Shown here piece by piece: positions 34,001 to 44,039 of a stretch of 44,239 nt of DNA. The notes under the pieces were generated by a model. It saw only the letters and a program-made list of their open reading frames with translations, was not told the origin of the DNA and did no database searches. The first letter of the stretch is position 1; every line of letters begins with the position of its first letter. The stretch is from an uncultured bacterium. GTDB lineage: Bacteria > Bacillota > Clostridia > Lachnospirales > Lachnospiraceae. The stretch lies in NCBI GenBank assembly GCA_947063875.1, contig CAMSTY010000027.1, positions 1 to 44,239 of the forward strand. The letters are read 5' to 3'. The translations under genes were made by a program, and so were the position numbers.

Positions 34001-37000
34001 CCAGCCACGCCGCCGCCAAAACCATCCGCATAGTTTTGGGTAATCAGGGCATTCTTCATCTTGACGTTCACGCCTGTCTGGACGAAAACTCCGCCGCCGC
34101 CCCAGTCGAACTCGGTTTTTGTTTCATTCTCGAAAATGGAACCGCCCTCTATCGTTCCGTCTCCTCCGAAATAAATTCCGCCGCCTTCTCCAGTCTCGGC
34201 CAGGTTATTGCTGACCTCGCCATATGTCATCAGGAAAGAGGCCATTCCGGATTGATTCCAACTCTTAAAATCCACATAAACACCGCCGCCATCCGACTTG
34301 GCTGTATTCTGGCTGATCTTGCCGCCTTTTATCTGCAAGTTGCCGTTTGAAAAAATCCCGCCGCCGCCGGAACCGGCCCTGTATTCTTCCGGATCGTCTG
34401 CTTCTTTCGGCTCTATCTTCTCCGACTTGTTTCCGATGATCTCTGCACCGCCGCCAATAACTGTTGATGACCCAGGATAGGTGTAGATTCCGCCGCCACT
34501 CTTTTTAGCAATGTTATTCTTGATTTCACCGCCATTGAATGTCAGGCTGCCCTTGTTTGAGACGCCAAGACATATCCCGCCGCCATCCATTTCGGCAGTA
34601 TTTTCCTCAATGCTTCCGCCATAAATCGTCACAGGGCCGCTCTCAGTACATATTCCGCCGCCGTTTTTAGCAATATTTCCCTTGATGCTTCCGCCATTGA
34701 TATTCATGGTTCCCTTGATGAGGTAGATACCACCGCCATCCGCTTCCGGATTTCCGTTGCCCTTAATACTGCCGCCTGCCATATTAAAAACAGCGTTATA
34801 ATGATTGATTTCTATTCCATGCTTATTTGTATAACCCTCTCCTGCTGTAATGGTACCGCCTTCAAGATTTAAGGTTCCATTTCCCGTCACATAGATGGAT
34901 GTATCAATGTTCTGATTATGGTTAATGATACCGCTATGGTCACTGCTGCTGTCCATAATCGTCAAGGTACCCTGGACGTTGAACAGATATTTACCTTCTT
35001 TGCCTATTCCTCCATAAGTAAGCGTTTTTCCATTTAAGTCGATAACAACATCTGCACCCTCTGGAATTAACCATCCATGATCCCCTTCTACATAGGGTCG
35101 AGACTTATCATACGTTGTCTCGATATCATTGTTCAGACAAACTTTTATTTTTTCAGAAGTATCCTTCCACGGCCAAAACACAGCATGCAATTCCTTCAGG
35201 TTCTCTACCACAATCCACCCTTCATGATTTACATTAGCTTCCTTCGTGGCCACCGCCGCCCACATGGAGAAACTCTCCGCCTCAAATTCCAATTCTTCCA
35301 CGGAAGTCTCCTCGACTGCTGTCACGGCTTTTGCTTCTTCCCCTTCCGGGAAATGCACCACTGAGATCCCGGAGGCAGCCTCAGACATCTCCTGTAAAGC
35401 GGCATCCTCTTTGAAACTCATGCTGACGCTTACCGGCTTGCCCGGCTCCACTTCCACATCCGACGCTGTGAAAAATGCAAGGTCATAGGCAAGAATCCCG
35501 GCAACCGTGCGGCTTTCGCCTACTGCCTCGTCCGCCTGGCTGGCCAGTTCCTCCAGCACCGCTTCATCTGAGATCTTTGTTGCCCGAAACTCTACTTCTT
35601 CCTCAAAGGCATCCTCCGGCACATTCACAGTAAAGACGGCATCCTCTGCCTCTGCCGTGTATATGCCTGCCGGAATCACCGTACGAACTTCCTCGACCTC
35701 AACTTCAACTGAAAGGTCGCCTTCTACTCCTTCTACCAGATATACATAGGAACCTGCCTTCCAGCTGGCAGCGCTGGCCTGGGGCACTTCCTCCTCAAGG
35801 GCATCTAACTCCTGCCCGTCTGCATATACGGCAAGAATCTCATAGTCTTCTGCAACCTCCACGGCAAAATACAGGTTCTCGCCCTGCGCCACCGAATCCG
35901 CGCCTTTCACAGTCGCGCCATCCGGCAGGTTTACAGAATACTCCACCAGACAATCGGCCGCTGCTTCTTCCTCTGTGATAATCGCTTCAATATCTTCCCA
36001 AGCGATCTTAACTGCCTTGGCATTGATATTGTCCAGGATTGTTACCGTGTCCAGGGATTTGGCTTCTAATTTTCCTAAAAACTCAATCTCATCATCTTCG
36101 AGGGCCTGGCCTTCCATCTCGATCTCATCAAATTTCCCATCGTATCCATCACCGGCATCCTCTTCGATGTCGCTATCCGCACCGGCGATATCATCTGTAT
36201 TCACGTCTTCGGAATCTTCTTCGCCGTCAGCAACGCTGCCGCTCTCTGTGCTGGTTTCCTCTTCCGGGCCTTCCTCGCTTTCAGAGGCATCCGCCTCTTG
36301 GGTTTCCTCTTTTATGTCCTCGTCCTCTGTCTCAGACTCGTCTGTTTCTTCCGTCTCATCAGCTTCCGTTTCTTCTTCGGTTTCCTCTTCTGTCTCTGCT
36401 TCCGTTTCTTCCTCGGTCTCCGCCTCAGTTTCTTCCTCTGCCTCTTCAGAGTCCTCTTCCGTCACTTCCTCGGTTTTCTCTGCCTGTTCGCTGTCGCCGT
36501 CTTGATCTAAGTCATCCAGGGAAATCGCTACCACTATTGCTTCATGATGGGACAGGCTCAGAAGTTCCCCATCCGCGCCGTCTTCACGATCTTCTGCGTT
36601 CTCCGGCTCAGCTTCCTCCTCAGGCTCCGCTTCCGTTTCCGGCTCAACTTCTGCCTCAGTCTCAGCTTCTGCCTCAGTCTCAGCTTCTGTTGACTCTTCT
36701 TCGGCATCTGCATCGTCCGAACCCTCTGGCTCTGCTTCCGTTGACTCTTCCTCAGAAGCCTCAGTCTCACTGCTCTCCTCAGAACCTTCGGTTCCTTCTT
36801 CCGATTCGTTGGCATCCCCGGCCTCGTCAGTATCCTCCTTGGCCTCGTCAGTGCTCTCCTCCGCTGCATCCTCATCTGCGGCAGCCGTTTCCTTTGAATC
36901 TACGATTTCCGCCTTCGGTTTGTCTTTTACGTCGTTAATCATATCCGACGCCTGGTAATCCTCCGCAAAGGAAGCATCTTCATCTTCTATGTTATTGGTA

Positions 37001-37461
37001 TTCGGGTTCACCGTTACCTCTTCGATCTCATACCCATCGATATTGATACGGTAATCCACTACCATCTCACTCTCATTCTGGAACAGGAAGACCACATCCT
37101 TCGTCCCGGCGTTATAAAACGCCTGCACAGCCGTGCCTTCCGGCGCATAGCTGCTGTCGATGTCCAAATCCAGTTCGTAGACTTCCCCTTCCTTCGTCCC
37201 TAAAAGCTTCTCATATTTGTTCTTGATGCTTTTTTGGGAAGCCGCCAGCTGTAACGAGGAAAATTTAAACACTTCCCCCTGCTCCTCTGCTTCCTGAATA
37301 GCTCTCCGAAGTTCTGCTCCATCCACCAGGAACAAGGCGCTTTCTGACTCTCCCGCCGCAAATACGGTACCCAAGTTGCCGCCCATATTCGTGGCCACCA
37401 TCACCACAATCAGCATAAAAGCCACCAATCGGCGGTAGTTCCTGCGAATTCGATCCCACAT
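31063..37461 (-). CDS. giant LPKTG-anchored surface protein, first paralogue
   Basis: A 2,132-residue secreted wall protein. The start is ATG 37461 (MWDRIRRNYRRLVAF), with GAGGGGG upstream. The signal peptide is cleaved near residue 36 (VFAA|GES). An N-terminal unit to about 180 precedes a Glu/Thr/Ser-rich disordered region (about 180-445). A folded region follows to about 735, then a right-handed parallel beta-helix (about 740-1305) with repeated GGGIY...NGGSI turns. Five DUF7601/Cna-B-like repeats (about 1320-2020) come next, then a Gly-rich linker, LPKTG at 2095, a membrane helix and a basic tail. Sortase should anchor it. Adhesin-like by architecture, which is inferred. Confidence 0.92.
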   Translation of the reverse strand: MWDRIRRNYRRLVAFMLIVVMVATNMGGNLGTVFAAGESESALFLVDGAELRRAIQEAEEQGEVFKFSSLQLAASQKSIKNKYEKLLGTKEGEVYELDLDIDSSYAPEGTAVQAFYNAGTKDVVFLFQNESEMVVDYRINIDGYEIEEVTVNPNTNNIEDEDASFAEDYQASDMINDVKDKPKAEIVDSKETAAADEDAAEESTDEAKEDTDEAGDANESEEGTEGSEESSETEASEEESTEAEPEGSDDADAEEESTEAETEAEAETEAEVEPETEAEPEEEAEPENAEDREDGADGELLSLSHHEAIVVAISLDDLDQDGDSEQAEKTEEVTEEDSEEAEEETEAETEEETEAETEEETEEETEADETEETDESETEDEDIKEETQEADASESEEGPEEETSTESGSVADGEEDSEDVNTDDIAGADSDIEEDAGDGYDGKFDEIEMEGQALEDDEIEFLGKLEAKSLDTVTILDNINAKAVKIAWEDIEAIITEEEAAADCLVEYSVNLPDGATVKGADSVAQGENLYFAVEVAEDYEILAVYADGQELDALEEEVPQASAASWKAGSYVYLVEGVEGDLSVEVEVEEVRTVIPAGIYTAEAEDAVFTVNVPEDAFEEEVEFRATKISDEAVLEELASQADEAVGESRTVAGILAYDLAFFTASDVEVEPGKPVSVSMSFKEDAALQEMSEAASGISVVHFPEGEEAKAVTAVEETSVEELEFEAESFSMWAAVATKEANVNHEGWIVVENLKELHAVFWPWKDTSEKIKVCLNNDIETTYDKSRPYVEGDHGWLIPEGADVVIDLNGKTLTYGGIGKEGKYLFNVQGTLTIMDSSSDHSGIINHNQNIDTSIYVTGNGTLNLEGGTITAGEGYTNKHGIEINHYNAVFNMAGGSIKGNGNPEADGGGIYLIKGTMNINGGSIKGNIAKNGGGICTESGPVTIYGGSIEENTAEMDGGGICLGVSNKGSLTFNGGEIKNNIAKKSGGGIYTYPGSSTVIGGGAEIIGNKSEKIEPKEADDPEEYRAGSGGGGIFSNGNLQIKGGKISQNTAKSDGGGVYVDFKSWNQSGMASFLMTYGEVSNNLAETGEGGGIYFGGDGTIEGGSIFENETKTEFDWGGGGVFVQTGVNVKMKNALITQNYADGFGGGVAGCPSGVIEVFTIDGAAIYANSASGTGMTNRTEADHKTDDKTAQEEWSSLKDLSGNDYKDYQDYYCQNESVVYGKMLGGGSANWKGSRNQKISGSKHTETELITIGRYENKTATYRMALSANPDESGKTQAESNASVRIYGNKSSTHGGGIMSNGHLELGEPGPEQGHLEISKTVIGSKDAQANGEWNFRLSLSDQDGNPFNANIGFVVENEETGETEIGSFALENGQTVFALKHNQKIIFEDLPDGIIYRVEEIDANQDGFVTQVRESADITVIKDATDATKVIGAEGYVPAQGETVTIDFVNMKSGDLSVSKTVMGKTNVQDWTFVLTLLDADGNPLKNLPKVVDPVDGSMQADALAFELSTLTEAEEGNTTTTGSVPMNENGEIMFVLRHGQTITIKGIPAETRYQVVEQDANKNGLVAKVNGSEGSTEIRDENDPEKLVGLEGTIVSGETANARFVNAQLGALAVSKTVVGDKAAENQEWEFELTLLQESQQDPNKKEGLQVFTGTEADLDGAMQYGVLPYEITGNGMEPEKGSLALDGAGKAKFALKHGQTITVKDIPAGTAYTVSEVKANQDGFITNVIGKGEAAYIVDDANDGKIKGTEGTILNDQVTMASFINTKADVLTVSKIVKGDESFNDYEWRFTLQLFDKDGNLFGEAEADSEDIDSGMQMPSIAYTGGSLIASVEAPQDGAVSLKGGQAQFVLKHGQFITLIDLPVGTKYTITEDEANTHGFYASVSGSEDSTSVTDKEDSSRVTGLSGTIESGKPGNADFINQKGRLIVKKIVRGNKADMTKEFPFTVTLDDNVINGKFGDMDFANGVAKFKLKGGDSAEATDLPVGIGYSVEESDNEDYNVEYSNASGTITADGVTVTCINTKNGDDTPGGNNPGGNNPGGGGSRGGNSSGGNSPTTDIGDREVPLANFPDAPTETIVESDVPLVPLPKTGDSSHRGLMLILFSMAGLGAIFAAASLKKNKEED
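31400..33510 (-). repeat. five tandem DUF7601/Cna-B-like domain repeats in the first giant protein
   Basis: Each unit of roughly 120-150 residues begins with a strand like LEISKTVIGS, LSVSKTVMGK, LAVSKTVVGD, LTVSKIVKGD or LIVKKIVRGN and contains a FALKHGQ-type core. The units are similar but clearly diverged, so recombination between them is possible but not recent. Confidence 0.75.
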
Positions 37462-37567
37462 GTTTCTGATCCCCCTCTTCATTCCATGAAAACCCATAAG
37501 TTCCTATCTATCCTAAACGCATCTTCTGCGAAGCGTGCATCATGTTCCGCTTCCTCTTCATTATTTA

Positions 37568-37596
37568 GTATATACCATTTAGTTTTAAAATTCAAC
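37568..37596 (-). promoter_or_regulatory. promoter of the first giant surface protein gene
   Basis: On the minus strand TTGAAT (plus 37591-37596) and TATACT (plus 37568-37573) are 17 bases apart, about 107 bases before the start codon. The sequence from the -10 upstream for about 60 bases resembles 44101-44160 closely, but no inverted repeats surround this copy. Confidence 0.75.
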
Positions 37597-37643
37597 CATT
37601 TTTTAGTATATTTTCCAGAAATGTATCTTCCTGCCGTAAGAAA

Positions 37644-37682
37644 AAGAACCATCCGGCAAGTTTCCCGCCGGGATGGTTCTTT
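37644..37682 (-). terminator. terminator of the second giant gene
   Basis: AAGAACCATCCGGC pairs with GCCGGGATGGTTCTT with a single bulge, followed on the minus strand by TTTTTC. It lies 47 bases after the second giant gene's stop and separates its transcript from the first paralogue's promoter. Confidence 0.85.
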
Positions 37683-37728
37683 CTCAATCCTATGCAAATC
37701 CTGTGTCTCTTATAGCCTGTTCGTTCGG

Positions 37729-40700
37729 TTATTCTTCGTCCTTGCCTTTCTTCAAGGCCACTGCTGAGAAGAACGCCCCCAGTCCTGCGAGTCCAAACAA
37801 TGTCAGAAGCAGTCCCGCATGACGGGCATCTCCGGTTTTCGGCAATGCCATCAACGGCACTTCCATTTCTTCAATCAATTCCGTCACCGGTTCCGGGAAA
37901 TTAGCCAGCGGCACTTCCGGAGTCTCAATCGTTGTTGTGCCCGGAGTCGTGCTTCTTCCGCCGCCTCCGCCGCCTCCACCGCCGCCTCCCGGCGGGTTAT
38001 AGGGCGGATTGTCAGGCGGATTCTCTGGTTCATCAAAGATATTCGTAAACACCACCATATTGATATTACCGCCTAAACGGATCATCCCTTCCGCTTCACT
38101 TGCGGGATTCCCATCGATTACAATATCGGTGGCATTTGCGCCGCCATTATCTGTTTCTTCTATTTTGTAGACCATGCCCTGAGGAAGATTTTCCAGCTGG
38201 ATTGTCTCATCCTTTTTCAGGGTCACTACAGCCTCGCCGTTTTCAAAGGCCAGCATCTCCTTGCTTCCATCTGACCTCGTCATCTCTGCCTGCCCTGAAA
38301 ACGGGTTTCCGTCTGCAAGGTTCAGGGAAATCTTAAACGTGAACTCATTTGTGCCCGCCGGGCCTTCTACCTCTTTTTTCAGAGTCAGAGAACTGGACGG
38401 CGTGTTGGTGACAATGAAAGCAAATGAATTTTCTCCGCCGTTTTTCGTTATTTCTGCGTGATAGCCATTCGGCACTTCTGAAACCGTGTAAATAAAATCA
38501 TTCCCGTCCTCGTCTTCCTTGGGCAGATCCCCAACTGCTGCCTTCCAGCCGTTCTCTTCCGAAAGCTTTACAAAGCCTATGTCCACATAGTTCTCTCCGT
38601 CTTTGCTTTGCAGAATGCGGATATCCACTTCTCCAGGCCGGTTTTCTTCGTACCCCGCATCGTTCCAGGCCTTTTCTATGGTAAGATCAACCACTTCCTT
38701 AGGAGCGCTGCCAATGATTACATCGCCATTGCTGCCGATGGCCGCGCCCGGACCCCCGTAAGATCCGCCGGCTTTGCCCGACGTATTCCCCGTTATATAG
38801 GTTTTTACCTGATCCAATCCCGTGACCTCATCACCGGAAACTGCCGTCCTTGCATAAAACGTCTCATTAAAGACTTGTACAAAACCACCATTTAAGGGCA
38901 GTTCATTTCCTTTTGCATCCGTCCAATGGTAAGCGCCGCCGCCCAACATAAACGGAGAAATCACCAGCTGCGCGGTTCCTGAATAGCCGCCTGCAAGATT
39001 CCCGCTCATCAGATAGAGGTCGTTGTCCCCGCCGTTCTCATGAATTACACCGCCGTCAGTCAGATAAATTTTCGTCCTGGAAGTCGGGCAGCCCGCGAGC
39101 GCCGCTCCGTCCCCTTTCGTTTTGTCTGCCTGGTTTTCGGCAATTTCCACATTGTAAAGCTGAAGCAGGCCATTGGTCAGCCGTGCATTCTTTCCTCCGT
39201 TGACGTAGACACCGCCGCCGCCAAAATTGCTGCCCAGCATTTGCGCTCTGGTATGGTTATTTGTAATACTGCCGCCATGGATCGTCGCCGTGCAGTTCAT
39301 CTGAACGAACATGCCGCCTCCGCTTGAGTAGGCTTCGTTTCCGTCAATCGCACCGCCGTACATGGTGAACGCCGGATGGTCATTCTTGAAAAACACATCA
39401 TTTTCCGGCCCGCCCAGGGAAATGCCGCCTCCGTCATAAGAGGTATTTCCGGAAATGGTTCCTCCATACATTTCCATGCTGCCATCATAGGCGATAAATA
39501 CACCGCCACCAGAGGTATAATAACCTCCTTTTCCGAAATCGCCGCTCCTCTCGGTTGTATTGCCGCTGATTTCCCCTCCGTTCATGGTAAAGCGTCCGGC
39601 AGACATAATGCTGACGCCTCCGCCATTGTGGGCGCTGTTGTTAATGATCTTGCCACCTTCATTTAAAGTGGCCGTACCTCCATTCAGGTATACACCGCCG
39701 CCGCCTTCAAACTGGTTCCCCAGGTTTTTGCTGCTGTTTTGCAAAATGGCGCCTTCGTTAATCTCCAGATGGCCTTTCTCGGTAACTTTAATCAGTCCGT
39801 AACTCTGTACCCCTTTTAAGGCTCCGCCATCTAGCACAATATTTTTCAGCTTTAAGGAGGCCCCTTTCTTTACCTCTACCATAACCTTTGTGAAAGGACC
39901 AGACAAATCCCGCTCCAGGACGATTCCCTGTCCGTCCCATTCCGTGTCCTCTTCTATGGATATTGTTCCGGTGACGTATACAACATTAATCTTTTCAGCC
40001 TCTTCTTTCCCCTCATTAAATTCCTTCATGATCTCTATTGCCCGGTCAAGGGATTTTACTGCCTGTTCAGCAGTCAGTCCGTCATTATTGTTATCCCCTT
40101 TTCCGCTAATGTAAACTCCCGGAAGGCTCTTTGTCGGGACAGCCCGGAAAATCAAATCCCCTTTGGCCGGCAATTGTTTTACATTGCTGTCATCAGAATC
40201 AAGAGCAACCGAAAATGAGATCCGGCTTTCATCACTATCCGTGCCGACGAGCCATTCGTAGTTATTCTCTTCAAAATAATTTTCCGGCATTGAGATAGGA
40301 TCTTCCATCCCGGATGCCTTCATCAGCCTCCATTTGGCATTCCTGGAAAAACGAAAATCGCCCACTTCATTCAATGACGTATTATTGTACACTGCTCCGG
40401 AATCTAAATTAAATGCTCCCGTAGCAACATAGACACCGCCGCATGACGAATCCGACCCATCCGCAACATTGCCGGTAATCACCGTATGTTCCAGTGTGAT
40501 TTCGCTTAAACTGCTGTACTGCCGGATTCCGCCCGTTCCGCCTGCTCCATGTGACTTGTTGCCTTCAATTTGCGTATCCCGCATATACAAAGATGCCTGA
40601 CCGCAGCCAACCGTACTTGCCCCGCCATTTGCATTAGTAACATTCTCCGATATTTTACATTTATCAAAAAGAGCATACGCATAGTTACTCATCAAAATGA

Positions 40701-43700
40701 TATTGCCATTTCTATAATCTTTACCCGTACTTTCGTTATTGGATATAGTACATTCGTCAAACGTCCTCTCATTTTCCTTTGAACCACTGGAAACAGACAC
40801 CACACTGTCCGCCACGGTATTTTCATTCACCGTACAATGGATGGCAGAAAATTCACCGCTTCCGCCAATATACAATGCCGGCAGATCCCCGGTGTTTCTC
40901 ACAATCAATACGTTCTCAAAGCAGGTATCTCCATCCATAATGTACACGCCTCCATTGGAGTTTTCTGCAATCGTCGCATCCTTGATGTCCATCTTGCCGC
41001 CAGCATGATAGATACCGCCGCCATACATCCTGCTCGTTTGTGTGCGATTTCCTTCAACGGAACCTCCGGTCATGATAAAACTGCCCTTATTATAGACGCC
41101 GCCGCCATACCACCCGGCATTGGTATTATTGTATACTCCTCCGTTTTCTATGGTGAACTCTGCTCCACTTGCGACATAGACGCCACCGCCATAGTTTCCA
41201 CATGTATTCTTTTCTACCGTACCGCCGTTTATGGTAAACTTACCGGCTACATATACGCCTCCTCCGGTTTGGGCGCTATTGTTTTCAACCATACCGCCTT
41301 CCATGTAAAAGGTTGCGCCTTGCTGAACATACACACCGCCGCCGACGGAATCGGTTCCGTTTCTGATACTTCCGTCTTGCAGAACTAAGGTTGCGCCATT
41401 GTATATGTTGATACCACCTTTGGCGTTATCCCCTTTTGCACTGACAGCGCCGCCCTCAACAGAAGAAGTAATCACCACTTTGGTTCCTTCCCCACTGATA
41501 TGGAGCGTCTTATAATCCTTGTCCGTGCCATAAATCGTCTTGCCATTCAAGTCCAGGGTAAAAGATTTCCCGCTAAATGTTATATATCTGATCTCCACAT
41601 CTTCCAACAAGCGGATGGTCTCGTCTCCGGTACCCTTTATAGCATTGTAAGCCTGCAGCAATGAAGCGTACGGCGTTCCGTCAACCTCTACGCCTCCTGT
41701 TGCCCCAAACACTACCAGCACCGGCGAGAAGCTATCGGCTCTGAACACAAACTCGGTCTCTTTTGTGTCCGCAGCGGATACCACCACCTCCGCCTTTTCC
41801 TTCTCCGGCAGATGTACTACGGAGATTCCCGCCACGTCCTTCTCATCCATTTCCTGCGGAACCACTGCATCTTTATAGCTAATGTTTACCTCAACGGTCT
41901 GCATCGGCTCCACTTCATCCCCCGACTCCATGGAAACGAAAGCAACATCATAAGCCAATACTCCCGCTATGATCTGCCCTTCTTTCAAAGCAGCCTTAGC
42001 CTGGTCCGTAAGTTCCTGAACTGCTTTTTCTTCCGTAATCTTTGTTACCTGCAGTTTCACCGCTTCCTCAAATGCCCCATCCGGTACGTTGACAGTGAAA
42101 ACGGCATTCTCCACGGCAGCAGTGTAAACGGTATCGGCAATAACCGGCGCCAGTTCCTGCAACTCCACCTCAATTACCATATCCTCCGCCACTGCTTCTG
42201 CCACATAGAGATGAGAATAACCCTTCCATTCCGATACATCGTCCAGATCCGCCGTATCCCCAGCTTCCTCCAATTTTTCTCCATTTGCCGTCACGCCAAT
42301 GATCTCATACCCTGCCTCTGGTTCCACGGCAAAGTACAAATCTTCGCCTTCTGCCACAGTATCTGCACCCTTTACCTCGGCTGCTTCCGGCAGGCTGACC
42401 ACATAATCTATCACATACCCTGCAAAATTATCATCCAGGTCCTCGCTGGAAATAATCTCTTCTATATCTTCCCAGGCCACCTTCACTGCCTTGGCATTGA
42501 CATTGTCCAGGATCGTCACCGTATCGAAAACCTTCCCTTTCAGTGTCCCTAGAAGCTCGATCTCCTCATCTTCCAGCGCCTGGCCTTCCATCTCAATTCG
42601 GTCAGCCTTGTCACTGGCTGCATCCCCGGCTTTGGTCTCCTCCTCAATGTCACTGTCAGACGCCTCAGTCTCCTCCGGATTGCCGGCTGTGCCCTCCGAA
42701 GCATCGGTCTCTTCTTCCCGGCTCTCTTCAGTTCCGCCGATTTCGTCGGTATCCGCCCCGGTTTCTTCCGATGTGCTGCCCTCCTCAGACGCGCTGCTCT
42801 CCGAAGCATCCGTTTCCTCTTCCTCCGACTCGTCAGCCTCACTTTCGGCCTCGCTCTCGGACTCTTCTTCGGTCTCAGCTTCCGTCTCTTCCTCAGTCTC
42901 TTCTTCGGCCTCGGCCTCCGTCTCTTCTTCGGTCTCCTCTTTCTGAGAGTCTTCCTCAATCAGCGTTCCATCCGCTTCCTCACCCAGATCTCCCAGGGAT
43001 ACCGCCACAACCGCTGCCTCATGACGGGATACGCTCAACAGTTCCCCGTCCGCTTTCTCGGCTTCCTGTTCTGCCTCAGTCTCCTCTGCTTCCGCCTCGG
43101 TTTCCTCCTCCGGCTCCTCGGCTTCCGCTTCTGTCTCCGGCTCGGCTTCCGTCTCCTCTGACTCCTCAGCTTCGGTCTCCTCGCTTCCCTCAGGCTCTGC
43201 GGTCGTTTCTTCACTCTCCTCAGAAACATCGGTTCCCTCTTCCGGCTCCTTCGACGCATCCGCATCCTCTGACACCTCTGTATCCTCCAACGCATCCGCA
43301 TCCTCCGACGCATCCGCACCGGCTTCCGGCTCTGTCACCGTTTCCCCTGCGCTCTCGTCCGCTGCCGTCGTCTCCTTGGAATCCACCACTTCCGCCTTCG
43401 GCTTATCCACGACGTCGTTGATCATGTCCGATGCTTCATAGTTCTCGGCAAACCTGGCTTCCTCATCATCTTCTATATTTTTCGTATTGGGATTTACCGT
43501 CACATCTTCCGTCTCATACCCGTCGATGTTCACCCGGTAATCCACTACCATCTCGCTCTCGTTCAGGAATAGGAAGACCACATCCTGGGTCCCGGCATTG
43601 TAGAACACCTGCACGTCGGTTCCCTCCGGCGCATAGCTGTGATCGATCTCCAGGTCCAGTTCATAGACCTTCCCTTCCTTGGTCCCCAAAAGCTCCTCGT

Positions 43701-43947
43701 ACTTGTTCTTGATGCTCTTTCTGGCCGCTGCCAGCCGCAGTGAGGAGAGTTTAAACACTTCCCCCTGCTCTTCTGCTTCCCGGATGGCCCTTCGTAGTTC
43801 TCCCCCATCCACCAGGAACAAGGCACTCCCTGACTCGCCCGCCGCATATACGGCGCTCAGATTGCCGCCTGCATTCGTGGCTACCATAGCCACGGTCAGC
43901 ATGAAGGCTATCAAGCGTCGGTAGTTCCTGCGAATTCGCTTCCACAT
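37729..43947 (-). CDS. giant LPKTG-anchored surface protein, second paralogue
   Basis: A 2,072-residue wall protein from ATG 43947 (MWKRIRRNYRRLIAF), after GGAGGAG. The signal peptide ends near residue 36 (VYAA|GES). The N-terminal unit is strongly similar to the first paralogue. A Glu-rich disordered region spans about 180-450. A longer beta-helix in two blocks spans about 750-1750 (GGGVYV...NGGTVE repeats). A Cna-B-type domain (about 1752-1840) and one DUF7601-like domain (to about 1970) follow, then a Pro/Gly linker with an 11-residue Gly run, LPKTG at 2035, a membrane helix and a basic end. The pair differ mainly in the middle and the number of stalk repeats. It has a possible invertible promoter upstream. 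Confidence 0.92.
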   Translation of the reverse strand: MWKRIRRNYRRLIAFMLTVAMVATNAGGNLSAVYAAGESGSALFLVDGGELRRAIREAEEQGEVFKLSSLRLAAARKSIKNKYEELLGTKEGKVYELDLEIDHSYAPEGTDVQVFYNAGTQDVVFLFLNESEMVVDYRVNIDGYETEDVTVNPNTKNIEDDEEARFAENYEASDMINDVVDKPKAEVVDSKETTAADESAGETVTEPEAGADASEDADALEDTEVSEDADASKEPEEGTDVSEESEETTAEPEGSEETEAEESEETEAEPETEAEAEEPEEETEAEAEETEAEQEAEKADGELLSVSRHEAAVVAVSLGDLGEEADGTLIEEDSQKEETEEETEAEAEEETEEETEAETEEESESEAESEADESEEEETDASESSASEEGSTSEETGADTDEIGGTEESREEETDASEGTAGNPEETEASDSDIEEETKAGDAASDKADRIEMEGQALEDEEIELLGTLKGKVFDTVTILDNVNAKAVKVAWEDIEEIISSEDLDDNFAGYVIDYVVSLPEAAEVKGADTVAEGEDLYFAVEPEAGYEIIGVTANGEKLEEAGDTADLDDVSEWKGYSHLYVAEAVAEDMVIEVELQELAPVIADTVYTAAVENAVFTVNVPDGAFEEAVKLQVTKITEEKAVQELTDQAKAALKEGQIIAGVLAYDVAFVSMESGDEVEPMQTVEVNISYKDAVVPQEMDEKDVAGISVVHLPEKEKAEVVVSAADTKETEFVFRADSFSPVLVVFGATGGVEVDGTPYASLLQAYNAIKGTGDETIRLLEDVEIRYITFSGKSFTLDLNGKTIYGTDKDYKTLHISGEGTKVVITSSVEGGAVSAKGDNAKGGINIYNGATLVLQDGSIRNGTDSVGGGVYVQQGATFYMEGGMVENNSAQTGGGVYVAGKFTINGGTVEKNTCGNYGGGVYVASGAEFTIENGGVYNNTNAGWYGGGVYNKGSFIMTGGSVEGNRTQTSRMYGGGIYHAGGKMDIKDATIAENSNGGVYIMDGDTCFENVLIVRNTGDLPALYIGGSGEFSAIHCTVNENTVADSVVSVSSGSKENERTFDECTISNNESTGKDYRNGNIILMSNYAYALFDKCKISENVTNANGGASTVGCGQASLYMRDTQIEGNKSHGAGGTGGIRQYSSLSEITLEHTVITGNVADGSDSSCGGVYVATGAFNLDSGAVYNNTSLNEVGDFRFSRNAKWRLMKASGMEDPISMPENYFEENNYEWLVGTDSDESRISFSVALDSDDSNVKQLPAKGDLIFRAVPTKSLPGVYISGKGDNNNDGLTAEQAVKSLDRAIEIMKEFNEGKEEAEKINVVYVTGTISIEEDTEWDGQGIVLERDLSGPFTKVMVEVKKGASLKLKNIVLDGGALKGVQSYGLIKVTEKGHLEINEGAILQNSSKNLGNQFEGGGGVYLNGGTATLNEGGKIINNSAHNGGGVSIMSAGRFTMNGGEISGNTTERSGDFGKGGYYTSGGGVFIAYDGSMEMYGGTISGNTSYDGGGISLGGPENDVFFKNDHPAFTMYGGAIDGNEAYSSGGGMFVQMNCTATIHGGSITNNHTRAQMLGSNFGGGGVYVNGGKNARLTNGLLQLYNVEIAENQADKTKGDGAALAGCPTSRTKIYLTDGGVIHENGGDNDLYLMSGNLAGGYSGTAQLVISPFMLGGGAYHWTDAKGNELPLNGGFVQVFNETFYARTAVSGDEVTGLDQVKTYITGNTSGKAGGSYGGPGAAIGSNGDVIIGSAPKEVVDLTIEKAWNDAGYEENRPGEVDIRILQSKDGENYVDIGFVKLSEENGWKAAVGDLPKEDEDGNDFIYTVSEVPNGYHAEITKNGGENSFAFIVTNTPSSSLTLKKEVEGPAGTNEFTFKISLNLADGNPFSGQAEMTRSDGSKEMLAFENGEAVVTLKKDETIQLENLPQGMVYKIEETDNGGANATDIVIDGNPASEAEGMIRLGGNINMVVFTNIFDEPENPPDNPPYNPPGGGGGGGGGGGRSTTPGTTTIETPEVPLANFPEPVTELIEEMEVPLMALPKTGDARHAGLLLTLFGLAGLGAFFSAVALKKGKDEE

Positions 43948-44039
43948 ACTCGCTCCTCCTCTTCTACTTTTATTGCTTTGATTTATTGTTAACGTTTCTT
44001 TTGTGAAACGTAGAATTTTCAAGATATACCTTTTTCTGA

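Noticed and set aside
36039..36938. Long antisense frames opposite the acidic regions (also 42543-43421)
   Set aside because: They are frame shadows of Glu-rich codons, consist of Arg/Pro/Leu/Ser runs, and lack ribosome sites.
33500..41500. Regular short repeats on the plus strand (GCCGCC-rich units) suggesting a CRISPR array or tandem repeat locus
   Set aside because: They are the reverse complement of GGGIY/GGGVY codons of the beta-helix repeats in the two giant genes; spacing varies and both frames are intact.
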